From an uncultured Planctomycetales bacterium (GTDB taxonomy: Bacteria; Planctomycetota; Planctomycetia; Pirellulales; S012-138): DNA of 35,451 bases. The position numbers were made by a program, and so were the translations under genes. The stretch is taken from positions 1-35,451 of the forward strand of contig CALJLD010000209.1 in assembly GCA_937982665.1 (NCBI GenBank). The letters are read 5' to 3'. This document shows positions 1 through 8,933 of this stretch, in pieces. The notes below the pieces were generated by a model. That model did no database searches. It saw nothing but the letters and a program-made list of their open reading frames with translations, and was not told the origin of the DNA. Position 1 is the stretch's first letter. Each line of letters starts with the position of its first letter.

Positions 1-221
1 CCATCGGCTGAGACGATCCAAAGATCGGAGTTGCGGGTGTTTGCGTCTACGTCGACATCCGTCTGCGCGTAAACCACCAGGCTTCCATCAGGACTGATCT
101 GAGGATCACTGATCCGTTTGGCGCGGAACAAATCCGCGATTTGCATTGGGCGTCGGTCTTGCGCCAATGCAGGCGTGGCGAACAACATTAAACAGAAGCA
201 AGTGAGCAAAGTGCGCTTCAT
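1..221 (-). CDS. S9-family peptidase, N-terminal fragment (gene runs off the left edge)
   Basis: The minus-strand frame from the ATG at 221 stays open to the window edge, giving 73 codons. It begins with a typical Sec signal peptide: MKRT, a hydrophobic stretch, then ATPALAQ with likely cleavage after ALA. The mature start reads QIADLFRAKRISDPQISPDG followed by SLVVYAQTDVD and a LWIVSADG strand. The pattern 'ISDPQISPDG..VVY' is the first blade of the PD40/WD40-like beta-propeller that opens acylaminoacyl-peptidase and dipeptidyl-peptidase IV-like S9 enzymes. The catalytic alpha/beta-hydrolase domain would lie outside the window. The protein is probably exported and acts on oligopeptides. A TolB-like or other propeller protein is the alternative, because only the first blade is visible. 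Confidence 0.72.
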   Translation of the reverse strand, partial: MKRTLLTCFCLMLFATPALAQDRRPMQIADLFRAKRISDPQISPDGSLVVYAQTDVDVDANTRNSDLWIVSAD

Positions 222-356
222 CGATTTACCTGCGAAAGATGGCTATGCTTGTACGACTTGATGTTATGAAACGTTGAGTTGGAACATGCTCGTGTTGCGG
301 CTTTCCTCTAGCTGAGGTCGCCCAACGGGATTTCGCCGCGGCGGGAATCTGCGAGA

Positions 357-1544
357 ATGCCCCAATCATACTTCCCCGTCCGTGCCCTGTCATACGATCC
401 ACCGATGCAAGTTCAAGCTGCCGTGTTGCCTGCCGCCGGAGAGCCGTTCCAACTCGAAGAATTGACCCTGTTACCGCCCCGAGCGGGCGAGGTCCTGGTC
501 CAAGTCAAGGCCGCCGGCGTTTGCCACAGTGACTGGCACCTGGCAACCGGTGATACCAGGCATCCGCTCCCGCTGGTAGCCGGGCATGAGGGGGCCGGTG
601 TTGTGGTCGAAGTTGGCGACGGCGTCACGCAAGTTTCGCCTGGCGATCATGTCGCGCTCAACTGGTCGCCAGCTTGCGGGCATTGTTTCTATTGCCTCAA
701 CGGCACGCCGTATCTGTGCTCCACCTATGTTGAAACGATCTGGGCGGGTGTGTTACGAGACGGCGAAACACGGCTACGGCGCGGCAATGAGTCGGTCTAC
801 CACTACTGTGCGTTGGCATGCTTTGCGGATCACACCGTTGTGGATGAAACGAGTTGTGTTCCGCTGCCGAAGGACGTGCCGTTTCCCATTGCAGCGTTGG
901 TTGGGTGCGCCGTGACAACTGGCGTTGGCGCGGTGTTAAACACAGCGCAAGTCCGGCCGGGCAGCAGCCTGGTTGTGTTCGGTGCCGGCGGAGTTGGGCT
1001 TTCGGCCATCATGGGTGGAAAGCTGGCCGGCGCGGATCCGATCATTGCGGTTGATCGCGCCGAAGCAAAGCGTGAGATTGCGCTGGCGTTTGGCGCAACG
1101 GACTTCGTGTTGGCAGGTAACGAAGCGCACGGCGACTACGAGCAACTGACGAACGGTTCGGTCGTGCAACGCATCCGTGAACTCACAGGCGGTCGCGGCG
1201 CAGACTACGCCGTGGAGGCGGTTGGTCTATCGTCTGTTCAAGAACTATGCCTGGCCGCGGCGCGACCTGGCGGGATGATTGTGCTTGCCGGGCTCTCGCC
1301 CATGGGCACATCTACGAACTTGCCCGGCGCGATCATCACGCGCGAAGAGAAAACTGTGAAGGGTTCTTACTACGGTTCATCCTTCGCGCCGCGCGACTTC
1401 CCACAGTACGCCGAGTTCTATCGCCGCGGTCAGTTGGACCTCGATCGCATGATCTCAAAGACCTACAAGCTGGGTGAGATCAATGAAGCCTTCGACGTAA
1501 TGCTGCAAGGCGACGCCGCGCGCGGCGTGATTGTTTGGGAGTAG
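357..1544 (+). CDS. Zinc-dependent alcohol dehydrogenase (class III-like MDR family)
   Basis: This 395-aa protein is a full-length medium-chain dehydrogenase/reductase that oxidises an alcohol, or reduces an aldehyde, with NAD(P). Catalytic zinc ligands are visible at C56 (GVCHSD), H77-E78 (GHEGAG) and C184. The structural zinc site is C107/C110/C113/C121. The Rossmann nucleotide loop is GAGGVG at 209-214. The layout resembles class III/formaldehyde dehydrogenase-like enzymes, but the substrate cannot be read from sequence. The start is uncertain: the ATG at 357 gives a 16-residue extension, while the internal ATG at 405 (MQVQAAVL) matches the usual family N-terminus. Neither has a clear ribosome binding site. 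The gene stands alone, convergent with the SDR gene and divergent from the S9 peptidase. Confidence 0.88.
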   Translation: MPQSYFPVRALSYDPPMQVQAAVLPAAGEPFQLEELTLLPPRAGEVLVQVKAAGVCHSDWHLATGDTRHPLPLVAGHEGAGVVVEVGDGVTQVSPGDHVALNWSPACGHCFYCLNGTPYLCSTYVETIWAGVLRDGETRLRRGNESVYHYCALACFADHTVVDETSCVPLPKDVPFPIAALVGCAVTTGVGAVLNTAQVRPGSSLVVFGAGGVGLSAIMGGKLAGADPIIAVDRAEAKREIALAFGATDFVLAGNEAHGDYEQLTNGSVVQRIRELTGGRGADYAVEAVGLSSVQELCLAAARPGGMIVLAGLSPMGTSTNLPGAIITREEKTVKGSYYGSSFAPRDFPQYAEFYRRGQLDLDRMISKTYKLGEINEAFDVMLQGDAARGVIVWE

Positions 1545-1617
1545 GGCGGGTGATCCTCGGCGCTGGTTGGGCGGCGCATTTCAATCCACCAGGCTTTGAT
1601 GCCGTGAGCTATCGGAA

Positions 1618-2391
1618 TCAAAACCTCATCGCCGTGAAGCCGCCGTCCACGTAGACAGATGCACCGGTCATGAAGCTGCCGCCGGGCGCAACCATTAACA
1701 GCGTTGCCCCAACAAGTTCTTCCGGTTGCCCGAAGCGGGCCATGGGCGTTTGCGCCATGATGCTGGCCACTCGCTTCTCGTCCAGGATGGCGCGGTTTTG
1801 TTCGGCGGGGAAGAATCCAGGGCACAATGCATTCACGCGAATGTTGAACGGCGCGAACTCGCGGGCAACGTTCTGCGTGAGGTTCACGACGGCGGCCTTG
1901 GACGCGGAGTACGCGAACACGCGTGAGAGCGGCTTATCTGAAGTCACGCTGGCGATATTCACGATTGCGCCACCCCCCTGCTCTTTCATCTGCCTGCCGA
2001 AGATCTGGCAAGCTTGATGAACGGCCGTGAGGTTGCTGTCGATCACGCGCTGCCACTGCTCGTCTTCAACTTCCAGGTACGGCGAGGCGTGATTCACGCC
2101 GGCGCAATTGATCAGGATCTCGGCTTTGCCAGTTCGTTCGCTTGCAGCGCGGCACAGCGCGTCCAGCGAGCCGCGCGAGTCGACGTCAACTTGGACAAAG
2201 TTCGCCGCGCCGCCGTTGCGTTCAATCTCTGCAACGCGGGCTTCGCCACGTTCCTGATTACGTCCGGCGACCACAACATGCGCGCCAGCCCGACCCAAGC
2301 CAACGGCGATCGCGCCCCCCAGCACCCCTGTTCCACCAATGACAACGGCCGTCTTGCCTTCCAGGCTGAAGAGTTCTTCGATGTACGACAT
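1618..2391 (-). CDS. SDR-family oxidoreductase
   Basis: This 257-aa protein has the classical short-chain dehydrogenase length. It shows the glycine-rich cofactor loop (GGTGVLGG, about 19-26), the NCAG motif, the catalytic Ser in NIASVTS, the YxxxK pair in YSASK, and a C-terminal VDGG strand. It resembles the sugar/sugar-acid SDRs (gluconate 5-dehydrogenase, fructuronate/mannonate oxidoreductase-like), but the substrate is not determined. It lies 52 nt downstream of the DUF6807 gene on the same strand, so the two are probably co-transcribed, and a role in carbohydrate catabolism is plausible. I see no clear Shine-Dalgarno before the ATG at 2391. Confidence 0.87.
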   Translation of the reverse strand: MSYIEELFSLEGKTAVVIGGTGVLGGAIAVGLGRAGAHVVVAGRNQERGEARVAEIERNGGAANFVQVDVDSRGSLDALCRAASERTGKAEILINCAGVNHASPYLEVEDEQWQRVIDSNLTAVHQACQIFGRQMKEQGGGAIVNIASVTSDKPLSRVFAYSASKAAVVNLTQNVAREFAPFNIRVNALCPGFFPAEQNRAILDEKRVASIMAQTPMARFGQPEELVGATLLMVAPGGSFMTGASVYVDGGFTAMRF

Positions 2392-2443
2392 TCAGAAAGC
2401 CATAAGTGAGGCGCGAGTGTTCAAGAACCAGGGGCGACTGTCC

Positions 2444-3403
2444 TTAGTTGCCCGCCCACGTTTGATAGACTTGGCCGATCGCATCGGCGTCGCCAGCGCC
2501 CGCATGAACAAACAATGCATAGCGCAGCCGGTACGATTCTCCGGCACCCAAATGAATGTGCGAGGCCGGCTCTTTGCCGCCGGAGTAGGCTTTGTCCCCA
2601 AAGGGGCTGATGCCGAAAAGCCCATAATCACGAACATGGTACCGGGCCGGGTGCGGATTGTCCGGGTGATCAAACAGAGCAACGCCGTGCATCTGTCCGT
2701 CGACGGGTCCGTCGTAATTCACCCACGGGGAAACTTTCCCCCAGCACTGCGCTGCGGTCTTCAAGCCGTTCGCGTTAAAAACATGGCCCTCGTCGGATTC
2801 GCGCATCCCATTGGGAACACGAATGGCCACAAACCCTTCCTTGGTGTCTTCGAAGACAACCTCGTCGCCGGCGGGCGCGAGTGAGATGTCAAACGCCATC
2901 AACCGGTTTGCGTTGATGGTCACGGTTGTGGTTTCGATGAGCACAGCTTCTCCGTTGCGATTGTGCCATTCGTTTACGGCTTTGAATGAAGCGGTCTCGC
3001 CATCGGCTGCAAGGATCTCAGTCTCTCGATTGACGATTTTGCCTTGTTCCACCCAAAACTTGATGCCATTGACTTCATCGACGGCGATCCAAACGCCTTT
3101 GTGATGCGGATGGTCTTCCGGATCTTCTAACGGCCGGGTGACGATTGCGCCGCCCTGGGAACGAACCGGCCAGAAGTACGGCTTGGGCTGGGACGCGGCG
3201 AAGCGATAGGTGGTGAAATGTTCTCCGTTGATCGCGACTTCGATCGTGTCGTCAACGCGTTCCATCGTCACTTGCCCATTGGCCGGATTTGGCTGGCCGA
3301 GCGTCAGCAAGGCCACCATCGCAACTGCGCATGCCAACGAAGTAAGGAATTGGCCAGGGTGGCGTAGTGCCGGTGCACACTGTGCTTGAGGGTGAAAGAT
3401 CAT
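2444..3403 (-). CDS. DUF6807 (PmoA-family) secreted protein
   Basis: This 319-aa protein has an N-terminal hydrophobic stretch at about 21-40 (SLACAVAMVALLTLG) that looks like a signal peptide, preceded by an unusually long n-region, so a later start is possible. The body carries the family signatures: a sugar-mutarotase-like beta fold with KPYFWPVRS near the start, DHPHHKGVWIA in the first third, and DHPDNPHPARYHVRDYG towards the end. This family is labelled DUF6807 or 'PmoA family' in databases, is very abundant in Planctomycetes, and has no established biochemical role. The name PmoA there does not mean methane monooxygenase activity. The paired SDR gene downstream suggests a sugar-related role, which is inference. 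Confidence 0.82.
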   Translation of the reverse strand: MIFHPQAQCAPALRHPGQFLTSLACAVAMVALLTLGQPNPANGQVTMERVDDTIEVAINGEHFTTYRFAASQPKPYFWPVRSQGGAIVTRPLEDPEDHPHHKGVWIAVDEVNGIKFWVEQGKIVNRETEILAADGETASFKAVNEWHNRNGEAVLIETTTVTINANRLMAFDISLAPAGDEVVFEDTKEGFVAIRVPNGMRESDEGHVFNANGLKTAAQCWGKVSPWVNYDGPVDGQMHGVALFDHPDNPHPARYHVRDYGLFGISPFGDKAYSGGKEPASHIHLGAGESYRLRYALFVHAGAGDADAIGQVYQTWAGN

Positions 3404-3480
3404 GTTGCTTCAGCTATACGGAGCGGAACGGGGCGACAAACGCGACCGTAAGATTATCATGTGAATCCGCCTGACGATCA

Positions 3481-4257
3481 ATGAACTCCGTCAAGAACTC
3501 CATTCCGATGAAACGCAAGACTTCGCAGTCACGACATGACGGCCGAAAACAGGCCGAACTCCGACCGATCTCGATCAAGCGCAAATACACGAGTGCAGCG
3601 CCCGGGAGCGTGCTCTTGAAGGCAGGCCGTACCACGGTGCTGTGCACGGCAAGTTTGGCCGAGGACGTGCCGCCTTGGATGCGCGATCAGGGCCGCGGAT
3701 GGGTCACGGCGGAATACAACATGTTGCCTGGCAGCACCAGTCCGCGGAAACCGCGCGAGCGGGGCGGCAAGGTTGATGGGCGAACAACTGAGATCCAACG
3801 CTTGATTGGACGCAGCTTGCGTGCTGTGATCGACATGGAAGCCCTTGGCGAACGGACGATCACGGTCGATTGCGATGTTCTTGAAGCGGATGGCGGGACA
3901 CGAACCGCTAGCATCACAGGCGCTTTCATCGCGCTGGTGGATTGTCTGGCCGGTATCCGTGAATGGCCGTTTGCGGATCGGCGTCCGCTGCGTGATAGCG
4001 TGGCGGCAGTCAGTGTGGGAATTGTCGATGGAGTGCCGGCGCTGGATTTGGATTATGTGGAGGATGTGGCCGCGTCGGTGGATATGAACGTGGTGATGAC
4101 CGGCGCCGGGCAATACATTGAAGTTCAAGGAACAGGCGAAGAAGCCACGTTCAGTGAGAACGAACTCTCGCAGCTGCTGACGTTGGCTAAATCCGGAATC
4201 AGAGACCTGACGGCAATTCAAAAACAGTCGCTCAAGAAACGCTGGCCGTTTGGTTGA
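3481..4257 (+). CDS. rph: Ribonuclease PH
   Basis: This 258-aa phosphorolytic 3'-5' exoribonuclease trims tRNA 3' ends using inorganic phosphate. Family blocks run almost unbroken: GSVLLKAGRTTVLCTAS, GWVTAEYNMLPGST, GRTTEIQRLIGRSLRA (phosphate-binding Arg region), DCDVLEADGGTRTASITGA and YVEDVAASVDMNVVMT, where D195 and D201 match the conserved catalytic/metal acidic pair. The length is slightly above the usual ~240 aa because of about 15 extra N-terminal residues. The ATG at 3508 (MKRKTSQ) is an alternative start, and neither start has a strong ribosome binding site. It is divergent from the DUF6807 gene with only 77 nt between them. Confidence 0.95.
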   Translation: MNSVKNSIPMKRKTSQSRHDGRKQAELRPISIKRKYTSAAPGSVLLKAGRTTVLCTASLAEDVPPWMRDQGRGWVTAEYNMLPGSTSPRKPRERGGKVDGRTTEIQRLIGRSLRAVIDMEALGERTITVDCDVLEADGGTRTASITGAFIALVDCLAGIREWPFADRRPLRDSVAAVSVGIVDGVPALDLDYVEDVAASVDMNVVMTGAGQYIEVQGTGEEATFSENELSQLLTLAKSGIRDLTAIQKQSLKKRWPFG

Positions 4258-4510
4258 TAGCCGGCCTGCAGAAATGCCGCGATGCGCAATCGTCGTTCCG
4301 TTGCTGTAAGCCGGCCGTTTGGAACGATTGGGATGCTCATTTTCCTGGCGGCACGTCGCTGGATTCAACTTGAGCAAACGGCTATCATACCATGTGATAA
4401 GTTTCACAATGTCTGAGGCGAACGGGTAATGGCAATCGCCTTTGCTCGGCCCGCCATGATCTTGTGATGGCGAAATCGCCCAAACCCCTAACACGACAGC
4501 AGGTTGCGCC
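4258..4510. other. Intergenic region between rph and the ferredoxin gene
   Basis: No gene is visible in these 253 bases. The left half holds an imperfect inverted repeat: CAATCG and TTCC (4287-4299, with a 3-nt bulge) against GGAACGATTG (4321-4330). The palindrome GCCGGC also occurs twice, once just after the rph stop and once inside the loop. This could be a weak terminator for rph, but there is no U-tract. The right part should contain the ferredoxin promoter; I could not identify convincing -35/-10 boxes. Confidence 0.3.
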
Positions 4511-4858
4511 ATGCCAACGGTGAACTTCGTCAACGAGAAGAAGCAAATCGAAGTGCCCAAGGGAGCCAATCTGCGCAAGGAAGCCGGCAAGCACGGCATC
4601 CAAATCTATAAGTTCCCGGACAAATACCTGCACTGCCCTGGCTTGGGAATGTGCGGAACGTGCCGCGTCTTGATCCCCAAAGGGATTGAGAACACGAACG
4701 ACAAGACCACGATGGAAAAGCTGCGAATGAAGATGTCGCTCGCCGCGATTGGTCACGAGGACGAGATGCGGCTTTCCTGCCAAACCAAAGTCGAAGGCGA
4801 CATCGACGTGATCACGCAGCCGCCGCTGAATCTCTACGGCGAGAACTTCTTCAGCTGA
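4511..4858 (+). CDS. 2Fe-2S ferredoxin
   Basis: This 115-aa soluble electron carrier has four cluster-ligand cysteines at C42, C48, C51 and C90. The spacing C-x5-C-x2-C-x38-C is the adrenodoxin/Isc-type rather than the C-x4-C-x2-C plant type. The N-terminal strand PTVNFVNEKKQIEVPKGANL is the usual beta-grasp opening. The ATG has an upstream AGG about 8 nt away. No reductase, P450 or oxygenase gene lies nearby, so its partner is unknown. It ends 14 nt from the stop of the convergent zinc-ribbon gene. Confidence 0.9.
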   Translation: MPTVNFVNEKKQIEVPKGANLRKEAGKHGIQIYKFPDKYLHCPGLGMCGTCRVLIPKGIENTNDKTTMEKLRMKMSLAAIGHEDEMRLSCQTKVEGDIDVITQPPLNLYGENFFS

Positions 4859-4872
4859 ACTTGTGCCACGGC

Positions 4873-6951
4873 CTATTCAATTGGCGCCGCAACAACTCGC
4901 GTCATGTTGATCAGGCCGGAACGTCCTTGGTTGACCCACGATCCCTCCCACTTGGCCCCGTCCAGAAACACCGTGTATTGGGCGCCTGGCACAACGGGTC
5001 CCGTGGTGACGGTCTCTTCCACATAGACGATTTTCTCACCGTCAATTGTGCCTGTCACGCGCGAACGGGCGTTCAAGCTGGAATAGGTGACAGTCGCTGA
5101 GAACTCGTTCCCATCCAATTGCGTGATCTTGAGGTTCACGGGAAAACGGTCATTCACTTCGCCGATTGTCCCTTCAAACTCCGCGCCTTCAAAAAGTTGA
5201 ACTGGCGCGGCTTGTGCAAGATCGAGGGGCGTGCCCGGCGTAAACGTCAACGTGAATCCGCTTTCATCTTCCAACAAGAAATGGTCGTCGCGCCATTGAA
5301 ATGTGTACGAGCGGCTATCGCCTTGCAGCAGCAAGTTCCGTGAATGCGGAGTGGGTCGCGGTGATCCGCGAATTCCGCTGGCAGCGTCCGCGTCAAATTG
5401 AATTTCCAAGCATTCCTTATCCAGGCTGACGTAGAGCTTTCCGTTCAACTTCTTCTTCACGCCCGGTGCCCGTTCGTCAAACATGACCGCCGAGATCCTC
5501 GAACCATCTCCGAGTGTTTTCTCGATTTGCAGCTTGAGTTCACCATCGTATTGCTCAATCTGCCATGCACCATCAAACGTGAATCGCGGCGTCAATTGAG
5601 CCGCCACCCCCAGCACCTGTTCATCAAGCTCCGCTATTAGCGCGATTTTGTTTTCGGATTCCGCAATGAGGTCCCGTACTTGTTGGGCAAAATCGTCATC
5701 GTGCCCAACCGCGTCGAGAATGATCGTTGCGCGGGACCTGGCCGTTTCGTATTCGTGATTGCTGATGAGTTCGCGAACGTCGGCGATTTTCGCTGTGGCA
5801 ATCGCGCGGAACTGCTCCGGCAATTCGATCACAGTTTCCGCGTAACTGGCCTCGCGACTCCAGACCGTCGCCCGAACCCGGACGGCGTTCGCCAATTCTT
5901 GTTCGAATCCTGGGTGCAGCCCGTCGCCGGCGGAAGTGCCGCTTTCCCAGCTGTCGATGAAATAGGTATTGAGAAGCCTCGTCCCGTAGAAACCTTCAAC
6001 GACAAGTTGCAGCGTGCAATCAGACAACGTTTGCCCCGTATGATTTTCCACGTGCAGTTGATCGCTGATCGTCAGGACAATCGGCATTGCTCTGAGTTGC
6101 TGCTCCGGCGAAATAACGCTGGTCACCGGACTCAGTTCAATCCAAAACGCGCGCTGATATTCCTCGAACAACATCGCCTGCTGTTGCAGAAAAGGATCCT
6201 GCGCGAGTTCTTGTCCGCCCTGCTGGTTCGCGTGCGCGCGGTACTCTTCGTGAAACCCGCGAAACTCCGGCAGCGCTTCGGCGGCAATTCTCGCGATGAC
6301 TTCGTTCTTGGATGCCGAGAGGTTTTGCAATGTGTTCAACGATTTTGCATCGCGGCAAATCTGAAAATAGCTGCCGCCAGGGCTGGAGTTCACGCCTGCG
6401 GCTTTGCCCGGCCGGTCAAGCGCCAGCAATGCGGCCAACTGAGCATATTCAGCGTATTCGCCGGGATAGGACTCGCGTCCGGTTGCCTTGGGTTGCGGCT
6501 CCGGATCGGCTGCGCCAGGCGCCAGGATGCGATCTCGCCCAGCGTTTTGATTGTCTGCTCCGAGTGGAGCCGCGCCGACTGGTTCATTGCCTTGAGGTTG
6601 CTTGCCGGCAACGTTCGGGCCAGTTGGAACTTCGCCATGATCCTTCGGCGCAGGTCGCCAGGTGAACCACCAACTGGCGCCAAACCCGGCCGCGGCGGCA
6701 ATCACGGCAACGGCGCAACCAAGCAATATCAGTCGAACGGTATGGTTCTCGGGAGGGGCATCATCATGATGCGTCGTGGCCGAGGCCACCTCCGGTTCTT
6801 CCCCTGCGAGTGGGATGATCTCCTCAACAACGCCCTTGGGGAACGGCACCGTCAGGCGATGCTGGCACTTGGAGCAGCGCATGGGCGTGCCGGCAGCGTC
6901 ATCGCCAACTTCGATTCGCCTCCCGCACCGACAATCGAATCTGATGGCCAT
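4873..6951 (-). CDS. Zinc-ribbon, single-helix membrane protein of unknown function
   Basis: This is a 692-aa protein when started at the ATG at 6951, which has a good ribosome binding site (AGGAG, 7-nt spacing). The longer open frame to 7104 has no such support. Residues 1-35 form a four-cysteine zinc ribbon (C7, C9, C26, C29; CRCG then CSKC). A single transmembrane helix follows at about 73-96, ending SWWFTW, then a low-complexity Pro/Gly/Ala linker. The large C-terminal region is probably extracytoplasmic: a helical section, then repeated beta-rich segments such as FTFDGAWQIEQYDGEL, EFEGTIGEVNDRFPVNLKI and SRVTGTIDGEKIVYVEE. Similar zinc-ribbon plus helix architectures are frequent in Planctomycetes and generally uncharacterised. 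I recognise no enzymatic motif. Confidence 0.8.
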   Translation of the reverse strand: MAIRFDCRCGRRIEVGDDAAGTPMRCSKCQHRLTVPFPKGVVEEIIPLAGEEPEVASATTHHDDAPPENHTVRLILLGCAVAVIAAAAGFGASWWFTWRPAPKDHGEVPTGPNVAGKQPQGNEPVGAAPLGADNQNAGRDRILAPGAADPEPQPKATGRESYPGEYAEYAQLAALLALDRPGKAAGVNSSPGGSYFQICRDAKSLNTLQNLSASKNEVIARIAAEALPEFRGFHEEYRAHANQQGGQELAQDPFLQQQAMLFEEYQRAFWIELSPVTSVISPEQQLRAMPIVLTISDQLHVENHTGQTLSDCTLQLVVEGFYGTRLLNTYFIDSWESGTSAGDGLHPGFEQELANAVRVRATVWSREASYAETVIELPEQFRAIATAKIADVRELISNHEYETARSRATIILDAVGHDDDFAQQVRDLIAESENKIALIAELDEQVLGVAAQLTPRFTFDGAWQIEQYDGELKLQIEKTLGDGSRISAVMFDERAPGVKKKLNGKLYVSLDKECLEIQFDADAASGIRGSPRPTPHSRNLLLQGDSRSYTFQWRDDHFLLEDESGFTLTFTPGTPLDLAQAAPVQLFEGAEFEGTIGEVNDRFPVNLKITQLDGNEFSATVTYSSLNARSRVTGTIDGEKIVYVEETVTTGPVVPGAQYTVFLDGAKWEGSWVNQGRSGLINMTRVVAAPIE

Positions 6952-7259
6952 CTTTTCGCTCCTGTCCCCAATTCGCGGGTTTGCAGTACCGCGGATTTCG
7001 GTCGACGCATCCGTCAACGCAATTATTCTATGGGCAAAACGCTGGCGAATCCAAGCGTCCAGCCTTGTTCTTGTGCCTTCTGGCCCAGGCAGAAGCGATT
7101 GCATTTGGCCGAATTTCGTTTCCTTCCGTAAGATTCAAGCCGAGCACAAGTTGTGCTCGCTGAAAGTCGAAGTAACAGACGTGCGATGTTGTTGACGAGG
7201 CGGGGAGTGAACCCGCACAATGGGAGGCACGCCACCCTCCAACCCATGCTTGGAAAGCC
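6952..7259. other. Divergent intergenic region (zinc-ribbon gene / map)
   Basis: These 308 bases separate two divergent genes and should hold both promoters. Open frames crossing it on either strand lack ribosome binding sites and recognisable content. I see no strong hairpin, repeat or convincing promoter box. A short purine-rich GGAAAG just before the map ATG may serve as its ribosome binding site. Confidence 0.4.
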
Positions 7260-8096
7260 ATGAAGTTGAGTCGTTACAAGAAGCACGCGTTCTCCTCCGG
7301 CGGTCCGCGTTTGAATGATGAAGAACGTAATCAGATGCGGCAAGCGTGCAAGTTCAACGCTCAACTCATGGATTATTTGCGGCCGCACGTTCGGCCAGGC
7401 GTGAAGACGATTGAACTCGACAAGTTGGCGCACGACTACACGATTGAACATGGTCACACGCCCGCTTGTTTGGGATATCAGCAGGGCCGCAGCACGCCGC
7501 CGTTTCCCGGCACAATTTGCACCAGCGTTAACGAAGTGGTTTGCCACGGCATTCCCTCCAACTACTCGTTGCAGGAGGGCGACATTGTCAATCTCGATTT
7601 GACAACGATCGTGGATGGCTGGCACGGCGATCAATCGGAAACGTTCTTGATTGGCGAAGTTTCCGATGAAGCTCGCAAGGTGACCCAAGCTGCATTCGAT
7701 TGTCTGTGGTTGGGCATTCGCGCAATCAAACCCGGCGGCAAAGTTAATGATATCGGTCGCGCGATTGAAGCGCATGCCATCCCGCTTGGCTTTTCCGTCG
7801 TACAAGAATACCAAGGCCATGGACTGGGCCGGCGTTTCCATCAAAAGCCGGACATCCATCATTTTGAACAGCAAGGTGATCGCACGCGAATCGAGCCCGG
7901 CGTGTGCTTCACTATTGAACCGATGATCAACGTTGGTCAATGGCGCACTCGTGGCGATGATCCTGATGGCTGGACCGTCCGCACAGTTGACGGAAAGCTC
8001 TCCGCCCAATTCGAGCACTCGATTCTGATGACCGAGACCGGTCCGGAGGTGCTCACGCTGACAAAAGATGGGCCGCAAGAGGGCGACAAGCTGTAG
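7260..8096 (+). CDS. map: Methionine aminopeptidase, type I
   Basis: This 278-aa cytosolic metallopeptidase removes the initiator methionine from nascent proteins. All five metal ligands are present: D113 (NLDLTT), D124 (HGDQSE), H187 (GHGLG), E220 (TIEPM) and E252 (QFEHS). The substrate-proximal histidine H96 lies in CHGIPS. There is no N-terminal zinc-finger extension. The order of blocks and length are normal for bacterial MetAP1. The gene is monocistronic by appearance, with 275 nt before the next gene. Confidence 0.95.
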   Translation: MKLSRYKKHAFSSGGPRLNDEERNQMRQACKFNAQLMDYLRPHVRPGVKTIELDKLAHDYTIEHGHTPACLGYQQGRSTPPFPGTICTSVNEVVCHGIPSNYSLQEGDIVNLDLTTIVDGWHGDQSETFLIGEVSDEARKVTQAAFDCLWLGIRAIKPGGKVNDIGRAIEAHAIPLGFSVVQEYQGHGLGRRFHQKPDIHHFEQQGDRTRIEPGVCFTIEPMINVGQWRTRGDDPDGWTVRTVDGKLSAQFEHSILMTETGPEVLTLTKDGPQEGDKL

Positions 8097-8302
8097 TTGT
8101 CCTGAGCGTGAGCCGCGCTATGGTTGGTGTTGTGGACTTTGCTTTTCCTGGCGGTTGCTCTAAATGCGCCGCTGCAGCGTTCTTAGCGTAATTCTGGCGA
8201 TCATCCCGCCCTGCTCTGTCTGCGCTTGTGTCCGGAATTGCGGATTATTCTGCCCCCAGCGGCCAGGGTGAAGTTTCTTCGTAGCTCCTTGTGCGCCTAG
8301 CA

Positions 8303-8335
8303 AAAATGCGAGCTAGATTTCCTTAAACGCATTTT
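8303..8335. repeat. Perfect 8-bp inverted repeat between map and the HAMP-like gene
   Basis: AAAATGCG (8303-8310) and CGCATTTT (8328-8335) are perfect complements around a 17-nt loop. A smaller overlapping repeat, CTAGC/GCTAG (8297-8301 and 8312-8316), could form instead. The A-tract/T-tract flanks suit a weak, possibly bidirectional terminator for map. The location 37 nt before the next start codon also allows an operator role. Confidence 0.35.
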
Positions 8336-8371
8336 CCGCAAATAGGTTCTTAGCGCCGCGAGGCCAATACG

Positions 8372-8866
8372 ATGACGAAAGCACAAAACAAACGCCAACG
8401 TGTCTTTGTTGATAAGGGCGTGCAAGGGGCGCTTGTTCGCCGAGTGCTGCTTCACTGGGCGCTTTTCTTGGTGTTGGTCTTTTTGCTGCTCTCCGCCTGG
8501 CAATTGCTAATCAGCGGTGAGCCACTGAATTTTGCTTCAGATCAAATCATCACCGTCTGGCGCAGTTGCATTCCGGTAATCGTCAGCATGATCGTGCTCT
8601 TGCCGGTTTTCCTTCGCGACACAGTTAAGCTTTCAAATCGGTTTGCTGGTCCGATTCTTCGCCTTCGAAACGAATTGAAAGCCCTGGCCGACGGAAAACA
8701 AAACCCGCCAGTGAAATTCCGCGACGGCGATTTTTGGCAGGACTTGGCGGGCGAATTCAATCGCGTGGCCGAGATTGTGAACGATGGCCGAACAGGCACG
8801 ACAGAAAAGCGTGCCCTGGACACAGCCGACGAAGCGGAAGCCCAACTTGCGCAAGCTGGCAACTAG
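8372..8866 (+). CDS. Two-helix membrane protein with HAMP-like segment
   Basis: This 164-aa protein has a basic N-terminus, then two transmembrane helices at about 27-46 and 64-83 with a short loop between them. A HAMP-like segment follows (about 84-136): FAGPILRLRNELKALADG, then WQDLAGEFNRVAEIV, with the conserved Pro after the second helix and two amphipathic helices. No kinase, methyl-accepting or cyclase output domain is attached, so any signal must pass to a partner. The start is supported by GAGG 8 nt upstream of the ATG. It is the first gene of a plus-strand cluster with the TadE/TadG-like genes, which suggests an envelope role. Confidence 0.72.
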   Translation: MTKAQNKRQRVFVDKGVQGALVRRVLLHWALFLVLVFLLLSAWQLLISGEPLNFASDQIITVWRSCIPVIVSMIVLLPVFLRDTVKLSNRFAGPILRLRNELKALADGKQNPPVKFRDGDFWQDLAGEFNRVAEIVNDGRTGTTEKRALDTADEAEAQLAQAGN

Positions 8867-8933
8867 AGAACTGCACGGTGCAGGCAAAACATCTGGAATG
8901 GGGCTCCAGGAAATACGGCAGAGAGAGTTTCCC

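Noticed and set aside
3529..4599. 356-codon minus-strand frame opposite rph and the ferredoxin gene start
   Set aside because: It is the antisense shadow of rph, which has complete family motifs; the translated text has no domain pattern.
6952..7104. 51-codon N-terminal extension of the zinc-ribbon gene
   Set aside because: The ATG at 6951 has a strong AGGAG and leads directly into the zinc ribbon; the extension has no family features.
5680..7131. 483-codon plus-strand frame opposite the zinc-ribbon gene
   Set aside because: It mirrors the real gene on the other strand, with Arg/Gly/Phe-rich composition and no recognisable domain.
8164..8271. 35-codon frame encoding a hydrophobic, cysteine-rich peptide (six Cys) between map and the HAMP-like gene
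   Set aside because: No ribosome binding site precedes the ATG and the composition could arise by chance in a GC-rich spacer; it would need conservation data.
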